A stretch of 64,000 bases of DNA from Triatoma infestans (Eukaryota; Arthropoda; Insecta; Hemiptera; Reduviidae). Under the pieces are notes generated by a model that saw nothing but the letters and a program-made list of their open reading frames with translations, had not been told where the DNA came from and did no database searches. Made by a program: the position numbers and the translations under genes. The stretch covers positions 62,001 to 126,000 of the forward strand of contig JAAEAF010002749.1 in NCBI GenBank assembly GCA_011037195.1, given 5' to 3'. Shown piece after piece: positions 32,478 through 44,094 of the stretch (positions within the stretch are counted from its first letter, which is position 1; each line of letters opens with the position of its first letter).

Positions 32478-33560
32478 TTCTGATCGAAAAGCCAGGAAAA
32501 TCACATCTACTGGATGCTTCAAAATACCGACCAATAAGTCTATTGCCAGTTGCTGGAAAGCTTTTAGAAAAGTTGTTAATAAACAGGATTTCGAATTATT
32601 TGCCTCATAGAAATCTTTTAAGCGAGAATCAATACGGCTTTACTTCACAAAAGGGTACACTTGATGCTTTAATTGTTATTAAAAACTTTATTATGGAATA
32701 TTTCCATATGAAATGGCAAATTTTATTACTTTCAATGGATGTCGAGGGAGCATTTGATACCGCTTGGTGGCCTTCAATTTTAAATAATCTAAAAGAATTT
32801 GACCTATACAACTTAGCAAAAAGTTATTTTTCAGATCGGCTGGGCACATTGAAAACTGAAAGCTGCCGGGTCATCAAAGGTTCATCTAAAGGTTGTCCCC
32901 AGGGGTCGTGTTGTGCCCTGGCTTTTGGAATATCATGTTCGACAGTTTGCTAAAAATTAAATTACCAAACCATACCAGAAGTTTAGCATTTGCCGACGAT
33001 TTCTTGGTGATAATAGCTGCTAAAGATGTATTAGAACTAGAAGCCACTGGAAATAAAATTTTATCGGAAATTAATAAATATCTGAACAAGGTTCGCTTCA
33101 ATCCAAGCAAGTGTAAAGTAATGCATTTTTCCAGGAAGAGAAAAGGTAACCCTGATGAAGTCAAACTATTTTTTAGAGGAAAGCGGCTAGAAGTGGTGAA
33201 TGAATTGAAATACCTCGGTATAATCTTCGACTCACGGATGTCTTGGAATGCACATATAGAATATGTAACTCAGAAATGCATGCAAATGGTAAATAGCTTA
33301 TCAAGGATCGCCAAAGTACACTGGGGCTTAGACCAAAAAGCACTTAGGACCATCTATGAGGGAGCCATTCCTTCCCATGCTGCTCTATGGCATTCCAGTT
33401 TGGGTAGAAGGGCTGGAACGTCAACATAATAGAGACAAAATGAAAAGGGTTCAAAGAACTATGGCGATTAGAATCGCACGAGGTTACCGCGATCTCATAC
33501 GAAGCAGCTTGCATTGTGGCCAATATCACACCTATTCTTCTAAAAGCCGATGAATTGATG
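32432..33560 (+). pseudogene. LINE ORF2: reverse transcriptase core, three frame breaks
   Basis: Frame 32432-32953 carries FPKLWK, YRPISLLPVAGKLLEKL, SMDVEGAFDTAWW (first catalytic Asp) and SKGCPQGS. After a break near 32910, frame 32893-33429 carries SLAFADDFLVI (active-site pair), FNPSKCKVMHF and LKYLGIIFDSRMSW. Another break near 33360 leads to LLYGIPVWVEGL, and one more near 33510. All RT motifs can be seen, but no single frame contains them. Confidence 0.85.
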
Positions 33561-34566
33561 AAAGTATCTGCTCTTAGGTATGGCATATTCTATGAGGGTA
33601 TTAACCCAATAGATTATGAGCGACCAATTCACTTCAAATCCTGGGTACATCCAGCTGAAGTTGCTGATTTCCCCGAATCTCAAACTTCTAACAATCTGGA
33701 ATGTGAAATATATACCGATGGAAGCAAGAACAATCTAAAAGTCGGTTCCGCATTTGTCGTATACCTGAAAGGAGAACAAATAATTCATAAGCAATACAGA
33801 CTGAATGGGAATTGCTCAAACAATCAAGCTGAGCAACTTGCTGTCCTAAAGGCTTTAGAATGGAGGCAATCAATTAGCAGACGAATTTTTAGTAAGCACT
33901 GATTCCAGAGTGACCATTGATTGTATCAAAAATAATAATTACCATTTCCCTCTAGTGGAAAAAATAAGAAGCCACATAAGAAAAATCAATCAATTCAGAC
34001 ATATAGTGAGATTTAGATGGGTGAAGGCACATAAAGGCTTGGAAGGAAATGAAATGGCCGATTTCTTGGCAAAGGAGGCTTCAAGTAGGGAAGAGCTTGC
34101 TGAGAGTTATGAGTTGCTGCCTGTATCGTTGTTGAAAAGGAGAGTGAAGCACGCAAGTATGTTAGAATGGAACAGGCAGTGGCAATTGAGTAACAAAGGT
34201 GCTCTAACTAGAGAATTCTTTCCCACTGTACAAGACAGGACTGTTCTGGATGATACCTTCTTAACCTACAGAGCAACTCAGCTTTTAACGGGACATGGTA
34301 GGTTTGGAGCTTATCTAAACAGATTTCATATTATCGAAAGCCCAAACTGTTCTTGCAGTTCAAATTCACAACAGACTGTAGATCATCTGCTGTTTGACTG
34401 TCCGCGAATTCTTCCTTCTAGAAGCAAACTAATACAAAGTGTAGTTCTTCACGGATGTAATTGGCCTGTCTCAAAAAAAGATCTCCTTCAAAGAAAATGG
34501 AGAAGAGAATTCAACTGCCTTATTGAGAGTATCTTCAAGTTTCTAGAAGAAAGTGATACTAAATAA
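33516..34566 (+). pseudogene. LINE ORF2: RNase H and C-terminal segment
   Basis: Frame 33516-33902 has EIYTDGSKNN (about residue 65, first Asp) and NQAEQLAVLKALE (Glu). After a break at about 33895 the next frame starts with an STDSRVTIDCI motif (Asp) and holds RFRWVKAHKGLEGNEMADFLAKEA (final Asp). It continues to LLTGHGRFGAYLNRF, a Cys/His stretch (NCSCSSNSQQTVDHLLFDC), and stops at 34566. All four catalytic acids are present, split across two frames. Confidence 0.85.
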
Positions 34567-34959
34567 TCTCACAGTGAATTAAATTTATTAGCGAATTTTT
34601 TTTAGTGAATTAAATCTTTGGAGTGAATTTTTTAGTGAATTAAATTTAATTTCATTTTAATTTCATATTTAATAATCTGAAAGTGAATAAATAACAATTT
34701 AAAAATAAATAACTAAATAAAAATTTAAAAAACATATTTAATTACCTACTTTAAAATAGCTGTATTAAGATTATTTTAACATGTAATATATTTTTGTTTG
34801 TTTGTACTATGAGTTTGATTACTATTATTATTATTACTATTAATTTACTCGGCATTAAGATATATATCTCAAATTATTTATAATGTTATGGAAAATAAAT
34901 TATGTATTAAGATTGACTATAACATGTAATATGTATATGGAACATGTTGAAATAAAGCT

Positions 34960-34983
34960 TAAAAAAAAAAAAAAAAAAAAAAA
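34960..34983 (+). other. poly(A) tail of LINE
   Basis: Twenty-four A residues, preceded by AATAAAGCTT at about 34950. This ends the 30.4-kb LINE and is followed at once by the target duplication. Confidence 0.85.
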
Positions 34984-35049
34984 ACTCATGTACACACTCA
35001 CACACGCCACATACCCGTACACACACACACTTATAGATATATATATATA

Positions 35050-35105
35050 AAATCCTATCATCACTTTTATTTGAAATATATTTGACTAGGGTTAGTTGAT
35101 TTCTG
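35050..35105 (+). repeat. H-family repeat, fragment right of LINE
   Basis: CATCACTTTTATTTGAAATAT is the family middle block. It continues the fragment at 30362-30446 across the LINE insertion. Confidence 0.55.
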
Positions 35106-35109
35106 CTGG

Positions 35110-35960
35110 TCCTTGAGCGCGAACGCCGAGCCCGACTAAGTATTACTTCAAAATATCGCAAGGTTCTATTAGCGTTTGTGACAAACTCACAGACCTATAG
35201 ATATCCCACACATATGTTGAATCATAGAGTACAGACAGACAGCCACCTATATATCACCTGAAACATAGCACCTCTAACCGCAACTGCGTTAACATTACAA
35301 CCTAGAAAAGTCAAGCCCGCCTACTTATCCCTAGCAGAATTAAAGAAGAGGAATTCAAAGGTATGCCTGATCACCATAAAAGCGGAAGAGATATTGGATT
35401 GATATGGAAATAATATATAGGATTGAAATGTTATTGGTGTGGATGTGTTGTAATAGTGGCAGCTTGTGGCGTGAGCGGTTTTGTAAAGGGCATGTGTGTA
35501 TGTAAGTTTTAAGAGAGAGAAATATCAGTAATAAGAAAGTAGTCACCACTGCTAACAGTAAATATATTCTATTAAAATAATAACTACAAGTTATTTGCAA
35601 AGGAATGATTAACTTATTAATATATTGTGGAACTGGAACTGATGCTAAGACAAAGAAAAACAAGTGTTCTGCTTGAATGCCTACAACAGACTATCCTGAA
35701 AGAAGCCTTCTAATTGTTCGTTCAAATCATCCCCTGTGAGAAGTATTCAAGCAGGCAACACTAAACCAAGCTTAGTCAGTCACGCCGCTTCGCTCCTTAC
35801 CCTCTCCGCTACTCTTTCTCTTTCTCTTTTTCAACTGTAATATCAAGACAGTATTTTTTGCTTTATTCAATACCCTGGTGGTGAGTTGTGACTGTAGGTC
35901 AATTCACTAACTCTCTTTCCCCACAAAAATCCCCACTTCAATATAATAATCCATACAGAC
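35110..35960. other. anonymous interval
   Basis: No gene or repeat was recognised. There is a C/T-rich stretch near 35800-35830. Confidence 0.4.
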
Positions 35961-35969
35961 AATCGAATA

Positions 35970-36310
35970 TTTGTCAAAAATTACTTAGTTTAAAGAAAAT
36001 CGATTTATCAGTAATGCAAATTTTATTACTGGGCTTTTTCGTCGATTTGCTCAAAAACATATGTATAAACCTTTTACTTGTATTTTCAATTTGTATACCA
36101 AAATTAATTTTAGTTGAATTAATTTAGAGGAAAGTCGAGAATCATTTAAACATTTCTAACTGATGTCATATCAGTACGGTTCTATTTTCTTCTTCTAGTG
36201 ACCTCAAAAAAAAAGAAAAAAAGAAGTTATTTCCAGTGAAAATCCAATTAATAATTTCGAAAATTCGACAAAATCACAATATTTTTTTTTTAAAAAGATA
36301 AGAAGATAGA
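35970..36310. repeat. H-family fragments, plus then minus
   Basis: TTTAAAGAAAATCGATTTATCAG at about 35990 is the plus-strand CGGTTAACCGGAAG block in decayed form. AGTTATTTCCAGTGAAAATCC and AATTCGACAAAATCACAATA near 36225-36285 are a minus-strand head. Confidence 0.5.
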
Positions 36311-37795
36311 AAGCTGGAAACTATAAGAAAATGAGTATATTATATTGAAAAATTAAATTTCCAACTAAGTAGGAAAAATTTAATAATAAAGAAAATATAT
36401 ATATAATATATTGTATTTATTTAAAGTGTTTGTTGTTGGCGCCAAGATGGAAACAGCATAATAACCTCCGTCTTTTACATGTTGGGTGTTTAATTAAATT
36501 TCTTAATTAGAATTTTCCAACAAACTTATAACATTATGTCTCAGGGAAAAATTTATGTTTTCATAAAAAAAAGAAAATGTTGGCAAAGGTAAATAAACGA
36601 AATTTTCTTTTCTTTTTTCACAGCGCTCTCTACCGAGTCATTTATTTTTTGCGCATGGAAAAGGTGAGGTTATATTTTTCCTAAAAAAATAAAAATAAAA
36701 AACCGGCATATTTGCATGAATATTAATTTTTTTTTCCTTTTGACCCTTTATGTTTATGTATGAACACGGCGGTGTTTGTGTGTGTCTATGGCGTGTGACA
36801 GTTGTCAGTCATTCTGCCCTAATAGATGTGTGGTTCTTGCACTATTGAAACTGTGTGTCAACTAATTTCCCCTTTCTTCACCATACCGGACCAGATCTAA
36901 GTATACCCAGTACACTCTCTGTAATGTACCTTTACAGTTAAAGTGTTGTACACACATCAAAATTTCGTGTGAATAACAACATAAGAGGACTTATAGCACT
37001 CAGCGTGGCGCTACAGTCCTCCCCCACCAAAAAAAAACCTTCAGAAAGAGAAACCTGTATTTCTCCGTTTGAAATTCTAAACCCTCTCTCTCTAATATTT
37101 GAAAAAATTGATAAACATTTTAGTTTCATATTTAAATTTTGAAGAGGAAAGTAAAACAATGACTCAATATTTCAATTGAATACACCAAACTGTTCAATAA
37201 GTTGTGATTGGTGTGGGGGAGGGGGGAATAAATTATAGTAGTTGAAAATCAATATTTTTTAAAAAAATTGTATAAAATGTTCCCCACGATAGTTTTTGTA
37301 CAAACTAACTAAAATCAGTAACTGCCCATGATGTCCTCTGCAAAACAGAAAATCGTACTAATTCCCATATTTGGGCTCAAATATGGCAACATTGAAATAT
37401 CTCATGGCGCCAAGTTTGAAGTGTTAGATGTTTGAAGTGCATTGACATGTTGGGTCGGCCATTATTTTGAATATATGCAAATAGTCTCTATTCTTTCCAT
37501 GATTACATATAGGTTGAGCTACGTAGGAGTATGGCTTGTCCTTCAGCTAATTAGATATGTATGTGTAGTGGTTGTCCAGAGTTCGCCACATGCTCTTTTT
37601 AAATGGCGCAGTATCAATAGTATGTTCCTCAATTTAATGTAATGTTACGTTGTCACTTGTCTTCGTAAATATTCTCCAGTCTTATTAGAATAGAAATTGG
37701 CAGATCATTCGCTCCATAGACCTAGTTATATTAAAGATGTTGGTATCACTATGAATACACATCTATGTTTTATAAATCATCTTGAAATTATTTGT
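36310..37795. other. anonymous interval
   Basis: No gene was recognised. GGCGCCA-containing short sequences occur at 36440 and 37408; nothing links them to a known element. Confidence 0.4.
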
Positions 37796-37798
37796 AGG

Positions 37799-38145
37799 TG
37801 TGGAGACAGTTGGGTTAACTGAGACACAAACACAAGTCGTGTAATAAATTCCTTTATTGTAAAGTCTTGATATTGATACTTTCCAACCGTATGGCCCGAT
37901 TATTCTTCCTCCATCGCCACTATTTGCTTTTTTCCCAGATTGAAGCATACGTGCGGGTCCTGTTGGTACCTCCCAAATGTATACCACCCTATAGTGAAGC
38001 TTGAAGAAGCGGTGGCTCACTCGCTGAAAGATGTTCTCGGGCTTACTCACCGAGGCAACTAGTAGTCGAGGCTGGTACTTATACCACTGATATATGGCGC
38101 CACCAATTGGTACCTAAGATTACTGACAGATGGCGCCATAGTAAG
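37799..38145 (-). repeat. possible solo LTR (minus strand)
   Basis: On the minus strand the sequence shows GGTATAAGTACC (TATA-like, about 38066-38077), about 240 bp with balanced composition, AATAAAGG (polyadenylation-like, about 37850) and a CA end (GTCTCCACA, reverse complement of 37799-37807). This looks like the R-U5 half of an LTR. The 5' TG end and a target duplication were not found, so the boundary near 38145 is a guess. No matching LTR or pol sequence is in the window. Confidence 0.35.
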
Positions 38146-38149
38146 AAAG

Positions 38150-39600
38150 CCTGTAAGTTACTTGGTTTATTTCTAGAACTACTACAGATTTTGTTGGAAG
38201 TTTCTTTTATAGTCACCCTTCAATTCCATTGTATACCCTATTCTAGAACACTACTCAATTACCTGTTCTCCTTATCAGCATTATGTCATATCAACAGATT
38301 AGAGAATATTTAGAAATGAATAAAGAAGGGCCAAGGCTACAATAACATTCTTTACAATAAAATTTATATTAGGTTTGAAATTTCTTCATTAGAAAAGAGA
38401 CGTTTAATGACCTATTATTTCTATACAAATTTTAAATAATTTTATCGTCTGTCCAGATCTTTTAAATGAAATATATTTCTACGTACCTTCTATTCAGGCC
38501 ACACACAATGATGTAACTATTTTCTAGTGAACTTTCCCCCAAAACGAATTATTTATATCATCCATCTCTTCTAAGTATTTTAAGACATGCTAATTTCTTT
38601 AACATTGATTTATCCAACACAACAACTAAAATGATTAGGAGAACAATTGGATTATCATAAATTTTTATTTTAATATTTGTTCCTTCTGTAACCTGGGTAA
38701 TATTTTTAAAATGCCTTTTGGAGGTAATACTTGTTTACTACTATGTAATCGATATATGATGCTTGTTTATGTGAAATGTATTTTTGTTTATACATTTGTG
38801 TTATTTATATATACATATGTATATATTGAAATTAATATTTTAAATAACGAATAGTAGCGCTGTTTGTATAGTCGTTTATAAAAGGGTTTTGTTGCCCGTT
38901 AATGTAAATAAATAAATAAACTGATTGCAGAGAAAGACGTGTGAGTGTTGCACGCCAGATTTTTTTTTTTTTATATCTGCTTATTCATTTATTTCCTTCC
39001 ATTATTTTCCTTTTCTGCAGAAAATAAAGATCATTTATTTTAATAAGTAAAAACTAGAAACAAAAGATAGAGAACAAAATATACGAAAAAGGAAGTTGAG
39101 AGTTTTTTGTTTTCAACTTTGAACAAGAAAGCTAAAAAGTCATAAATCATAAAATGATGTCAGAGTGATGGTGGAGGCAAGTATTATATTGAATGAAAAT
39201 GGAGGGGGGGAGGGGAATTGTGCTGACGGATACTTAGACCAGGAGTAGACAAAAATTTATTAAATTTTCATCCCGTAAAGAAATTTAACAGTAAAGTAGT
39301 GTGTTGTATAAAGGCTAGAGATACCTTAAATTAAGTTTTATACTCTGTAGCCTTGGAGTCTGAGAGAGGGAAAAAGAGAGAGAGACCTGCATTCAACTAT
39401 CCTAATGGGATTTTCCCACCCTCTTTTGGGAGATAAAAAAAGGGGGAATATACAGGACTAACTCAATATATTTAAGTATATAGAAAATTGGGATCTAGTT
39501 TTATGTTTCTCACTCCAATAATTTTTTTCTTTTTGTAGTGTTTTTATAAAAACAAAAAAATAAAGGCATCATATAAAATAATTATTGCTTAGTAGAAATA
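38150..39600. other. anonymous interval with one H tail
   Basis: Apart from an H-family tail at 38925-38972, nothing is recognised. The GA-rich stretch near 39362-39385 is simple sequence. Confidence 0.4.
38925..38972 (+). repeat. H-family repeat, tail
   Basis: GCAGAGAAAGACGTGTGAGTG, TTGCACGCC, AGA and then T14. The hairpin arms have compensating A-to-G and T-to-C changes (GTGTGA/TGCACG is partly mismatched). Confidence 0.65.
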
Positions 39601-39604
39601 ACAA

Positions 39605-39695
39605 AATATGAAATCTGGCATAAACTTTCACACAATATTCACATGGCCTTCTCTTACTGACTACGATTCTAGTTGATCAATTTCCTTAAAGTATG
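39605..39695 (-). repeat. H-family repeat, minus tail
   Basis: ATCTGGCATAAACTTTCACAC, ATTCACATGGCCTTCTCTTACTG is a minus-strand tail with a small internal duplication. Family sequence continues to about 39695. Confidence 0.55.
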
Positions 39696-39699
39696 TGAG

Positions 39700-41939
39700 A
39701 TCAATTCCTGGGCTATTGATTTATGGTGAGCAATTTTACGGTCAAAATTAACTTAACTCTTAGAACTAATAATTTAATGAAAAATTTGTATGGAGATTAG
39801 TAAGAAAGTAGTTAACCTAGAGAATTATCTAATAATAGAGCCAAGGTTAAGTTTCTGTTAGTGACACTTTTAACTTATAACCTTTTTTGAATTATTGATT
39901 TTATTATTTTTGAACACTTAATTAACTCAAAAATGATGCCTAGATCTTTATACCTTCACTCGCTGTATCTTTAGTTACTCTTCTGTTGTTGAAGCCACAG
40001 AGAACTCGGACATATTGGAAATGACAGGCTCGTTCTGCACAACTAATTGTACTATCAGAGTGTACAATAGCTCTGACAATGAAATTGGGAAAACTTTGGA
40101 TATATCAGAAAAGAAAACATCAGCAGCTAAGTTCTAAGCTCTGGTTCCTTCTTTTATTGGTCCAGTCTCAACCTCCAGGAGAGCTTTTATTACAACAGAC
40201 ACTACCATAGAGTGTAGGTTCAGATTCCTATTTGTGTCGCACCCAGAATTACATTCCGCCAGGGCACAATAATGTTGCTAAGACATATTCTGGTTTCCTT
40301 TAAATTTTCTTAACTTTTCTTTTCTTTGCCACCGTGCAGCAAAACACATAAAGATTCCTCTCTAATATCCAAACCTAATTTAGAGGAACATAGATAAGTT
40401 TTCTTTGAAATTTTCTTGTTGCTAACCTTTACAGTCTACTTCTTACTGCTTCACTAACTGAAGTTTGCAATACCTGAATATTTTCACTTAAATTCTCAAT
40501 TCTTCTAATGAAAATGCTATCCTATTAACAATTATTTCTTGATTTTAAATGGCTTCTTCCATTTTGGAAAACTAGTAAGTTTATTTTGAAATGTCTTAAG
40601 TGGATGTTTTTGTGGGTTGGATAGAAGACTTAGACTCAGTGAACACTATTTATATTGAATGAGAATATTAAGCACTGATTGGACCTTATATTGTATTAGA
40701 ATGAGAGTATGTTACCGCGAGAAGAGAGTGACAGACTGGCTGGCAGAGTGACGGTCTGAGGACGATGGTCGTTTGAATGAGGCGATCAGGTACCCTTTTT
40801 AAACGGGCGGCTGCTTCCATAGTATGCTTCCATGGCTACTTCCATACTCTCTTTAACTTCTTCTTCCTATGCCAATATATTTCTGCCAAGTTTGCCCTCG
40901 CTGGGAGCTTAAAGTAGGGAGACATGTAGGTTCATTACAGCGTCCATTTTCATCAAAACAGGACGGTTCTTGCCTGTAACCAATATACGGACTCAAATCA
41001 ATATCATTGCGAATTAAATTAACCAGCTCTCCTCCCATTTCCTTATGTTTTTGTTTTTTCTATATAAATAGAGTTATTGTGGCGGCCATTACCAATCTTA
41101 AACAAGAAAACAAGATTCTTTAACAAGTCTTTAAACAGCTTAACAGTTATAACATTAGAACGCCCATTTTTTCATCATTATCATCCATCATCATCAATAT
41201 TATTTCCCAGCCATTACAACTTCTGGAACTTCAATATCAATTCTAGATTTCATGCGATAAATCATGTTCAGAGATAGAATCCATAATGTCCATTTTTTAC
41301 ATAAATCTTTTCTCTAAATTCATTGACAAACATAACGGAACATCTAAAGTTATGTAGCGTATAATTTGGCAAATCGATGAACCCTAAGTAGTCGAATCTA
41401 TTGATCAGGAATAAAGCTAATTATTAGTGTATAATAGTGAGCAATTCTTAAAACTGTAACTTGCTAGGTCTTAGTCATTATACTTTGCAGTCTGTATAAT
41501 TCTCCAGTAATAATCGTTGGTGAGTTATAAAATAAGAATTGGGCTCAGAATTACATTTTTTACGAATCTTTAAGGCAGTGTACTCTCGTTGCAAATAACA
41601 TTGCCTAGTAACAACTGGAAAGTGAACTGTAGAACCTTCTGATTGAAAAAATCTAAAAGAATGGTGCCTAGAGCCTCCACCTTCATCCAATCGGCGCTCT
41701 AGCACTGCCTTAATCAGGCCTCTTCTATGAATTATTATTATTATTAATATCATCATCATAAATCATCAAAATAATAAGATGTTTTTAAAAGAAAATATCA
41801 ATTAAAGGAAATAAATTTTAAACAGACAATTTAATTTAGAGGTTATCATATCTCTACAGTAATTTTAAGTCAAGGTATAAGCTTTACAGGTATCTGAGGT
41901 TGATTCCGTAAAATAGGCCGATTAACGATAAAAAAAAAA

Positions 41940-41978
<39 letters not shown>

Positions 41979-42620
41979 AAGTGCCTTTGACAGTTTTGCA
42001 ATAATTAAAGCAATCCATTTCATAAGGATTACGTCCATTCAGTTGGGTTGTTGGTTCCATAAAGGGAGTAACTAAACATGGACGTGGAAGACACTTTGAT
42101 CTAGTGTACAAGCGGATACGCCGCTTTTATGTTAATTGCGGGATTGGAGGGGAGATATACCTAGTAATGGCCGAATCCGAGGAAGGACACCTACATAATC
42201 CACCGTGGAGAAGGCCAGGTTAATATGTATAGGTTTATCGATCCGAAATTCCTCTCTCTCTCTCTCACTTTATCTTTATCTAAGGTCAATTCTGTCACAC
42301 AGCCCCGGTATGTAACTGATCTTCAGTATTATTGAGCATGCTGTTGAGATCAGCTTTTTGAGGTTTAGACTTCATTCGATCTTTCTATATCTTCTTATTT
42401 TCAAATTACTTCTTAACCTACATGGAATAAATTACATCCAGAATAATTATTTAGAACTTGCATGAGGTGAAAGTGATATGGTATTTATATGATTTCTTGG
42501 GAGGGATATTTATAAGATGCTGGAGATATTTGCAATTTGTGAATCATAGTTAACCGTAATTTGTATATTAAGGTCACGAATTTACTGGAAGCAGAACATA
42601 AACCGACATCACTGTCAGAA
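39700..42620. other. anonymous interval
   Basis: No coding motif was found. There is a (TA)n/(GA)n composite microsatellite at about 41939-41980 and a CT run near 42252-42268. A GGCGGCC-containing stretch at 41080 and the 40.7-40.8 kb segment are slightly more GC-rich, but without ORF support. Confidence 0.4.
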
Positions 42621-42627
42621 GTGAACG

Positions 42628-43019
42628 TACGATTAAAAGCTACTTGTTTTTAGGATTGTATGAGAAACTAAAATAACTACGCTCTAACGTAAAACTGACC
42701 GAGAGAGAGAATAATGAAGGCATCAAAAAGAACGTCAAGATTAAACAAATAAAACTACTGAAGGTGGGGCTGAGTAATTCCAGATCCACTTTATGGGCAT
42801 TTTGACGATTCTTTATGTTTGGTTACGATTGAAAACTACTTTTTTTTAGGATTGTATGAGAAACTAAAATTAACTACGCTCTAACGTAAAACTGACAGAG
42901 AGAGAATAATGAAGGCATCAAAAGAACGTCAAGATTAAACAAAATAAAACTACTGAAGGTGGGACTGAGTAACTCCAGATCCACTTTATGGGCATTTTGA
43001 CGATTCTTTATGTTTGGTT
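42628..43019 (+). repeat. 196-bp tandem duplication (2 copies)
   Basis: 42628-42823 and 42824-43019 are two copies of one 196-bp unit with only a few substitutions and small indels. Both contain TTTTTAGGATTGTATGAGAA, a GA-rich run, and GGGCATTTTGACGATTC. The near identity indicates a recent duplication. No function is evident. Confidence 0.9.
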
Positions 43020-44020
43020 CAGAATGTTTTTTTTTTGTGTGACGAACTTGGAATCGAAGATAGCCATTGACATCAAAACTATCTCCTATCTCCATGCCTG
43101 ATGATGCAAAAATTACGTGCCGGTGAATTCTTTTCTTCAATTCCTTGCGAACACCATCTGCACCAAGAGAACATCACCAACGAGAGAGAGAGAGAGAGAG
43201 AGAGAAACATCAATTTTCCATTCAATCCTTCCCTGGCGGGTTGTGGTTTGTTGATCTTCAACCGTGGTAGTGTTAATCATAACTCTTAACTTTCCTCCTC
43301 ATCATATCCCTTGCTATTGCTCTATAGACGAAATGAACGAAAGCGCTCTGACATTTGATTCATTAATGGGACAGGCTGATTTCGAGAGTGATATTTCCAT
43401 AAAATGCAGTAACTACTTACTATACACTAGCAAGCTGTTGGAGAGTTAAAATGGATAGAAAATATATCAGGTGGAGCATCAAAATTTACAGCTAAATAAT
43501 AATACAAAAGTTTTACAGCAGAAATATAAAGGAGTTTAAATATTTGGATTTATAAATACATCATCTCTGTTTCATTTCGATGTCGATGTCAGATTGTTCA
43601 AGCAAATAGAGCAATAGTTACATTAGTATTAGACGTGTTAGCAGATTGTTGCTAGTTAGAAGTAGTAAAATTGAAGGATCGGCATCGGCAAAGCTTCATC
43701 GTTTACAAACTGACAGAGATGAGAAAACTACCACAGTGGATGGTACAGTGGTACAGTGGTCGGTGGATGATCACACGGGACAATATCTGTAACCCAGAAT
43801 TCATAGTAGAACATTTGCTAAGCTTAGCTCGGATTTACTTCAGCGTGACATGTTAATAAGATTATATGGAGATACTTGGAATTCAGGGAATACTTTAAAT
43901 GGAAAACAGGAATCCAGGTAACCACTGGTGTTTTCAAAGAAATGTAATATACCTCAAGTTTTTTGTCACTTGAACTCTCTCTCACATATAGATAACGCAC
44001 ACACTAAGATTGTAATATCT
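43020..44020. other. anonymous interval
   Basis: A (GA)n microsatellite lies at about 43183-43205. No gene was recognised; open frames of about 60 codons cover the microsatellite on both strands and have no motif. Confidence 0.4.
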
Positions 44021-44029
44021 TTTTCCTTG

Positions 44030-44090
44030 TATGTCCGTCCGGTGGGAACTCAATTCCCCAACAAATCACGCTACAAGAATGAATGAATTG
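44030..44090 (-). repeat. decayed H-family head (uncertain)
   Basis: TGTCCGTCCGGTGGGAACTCAATTCC resembles the minus-strand TTCCGGTGAAAACTCAATTTC block, followed by AATCACGCTAC for CGATCGCAATAC. Confidence 0.4.
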
Positions 44091-44094
44091 TATA

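Larger units (their letters stand above)
30447..34983 (+). mobile_element. nearly complete RNase H-bearing LINE with poly(A) tail
   Basis: A 4.5-kb insertion with an A24 tail (34960-34983) and 13-bp flanks that differ at one base (ACTCACGTACACA at 30434-30446, ACTCATGTACACA at 34984-34996). The contents are the end of ORF1 with zinc knuckles, then ORF2 with APE endonuclease, RT and RNase H plus a Cys/His segment. The domain order and the QEPYT/SDHSSI endonuclease motifs fit the R1/LOA/I group. Most of ORF1 is missing, so it is slightly 5'-truncated. At least six frame breaks in ORF2 make it inactive. It is older than the 27-kb LINE but still well preserved. Confidence 0.85.

Noticed and set aside
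37763..38050. 95-codon minus-strand protein-coding gene
   Set aside because: No conserved motif; the segment looks more like an LTR, with TATA- and polyadenylation-like signals.
43101..43289. Coding frame with ERERERER run
   Set aside because: The run is translated (GA)n microsatellite, open on both strands.
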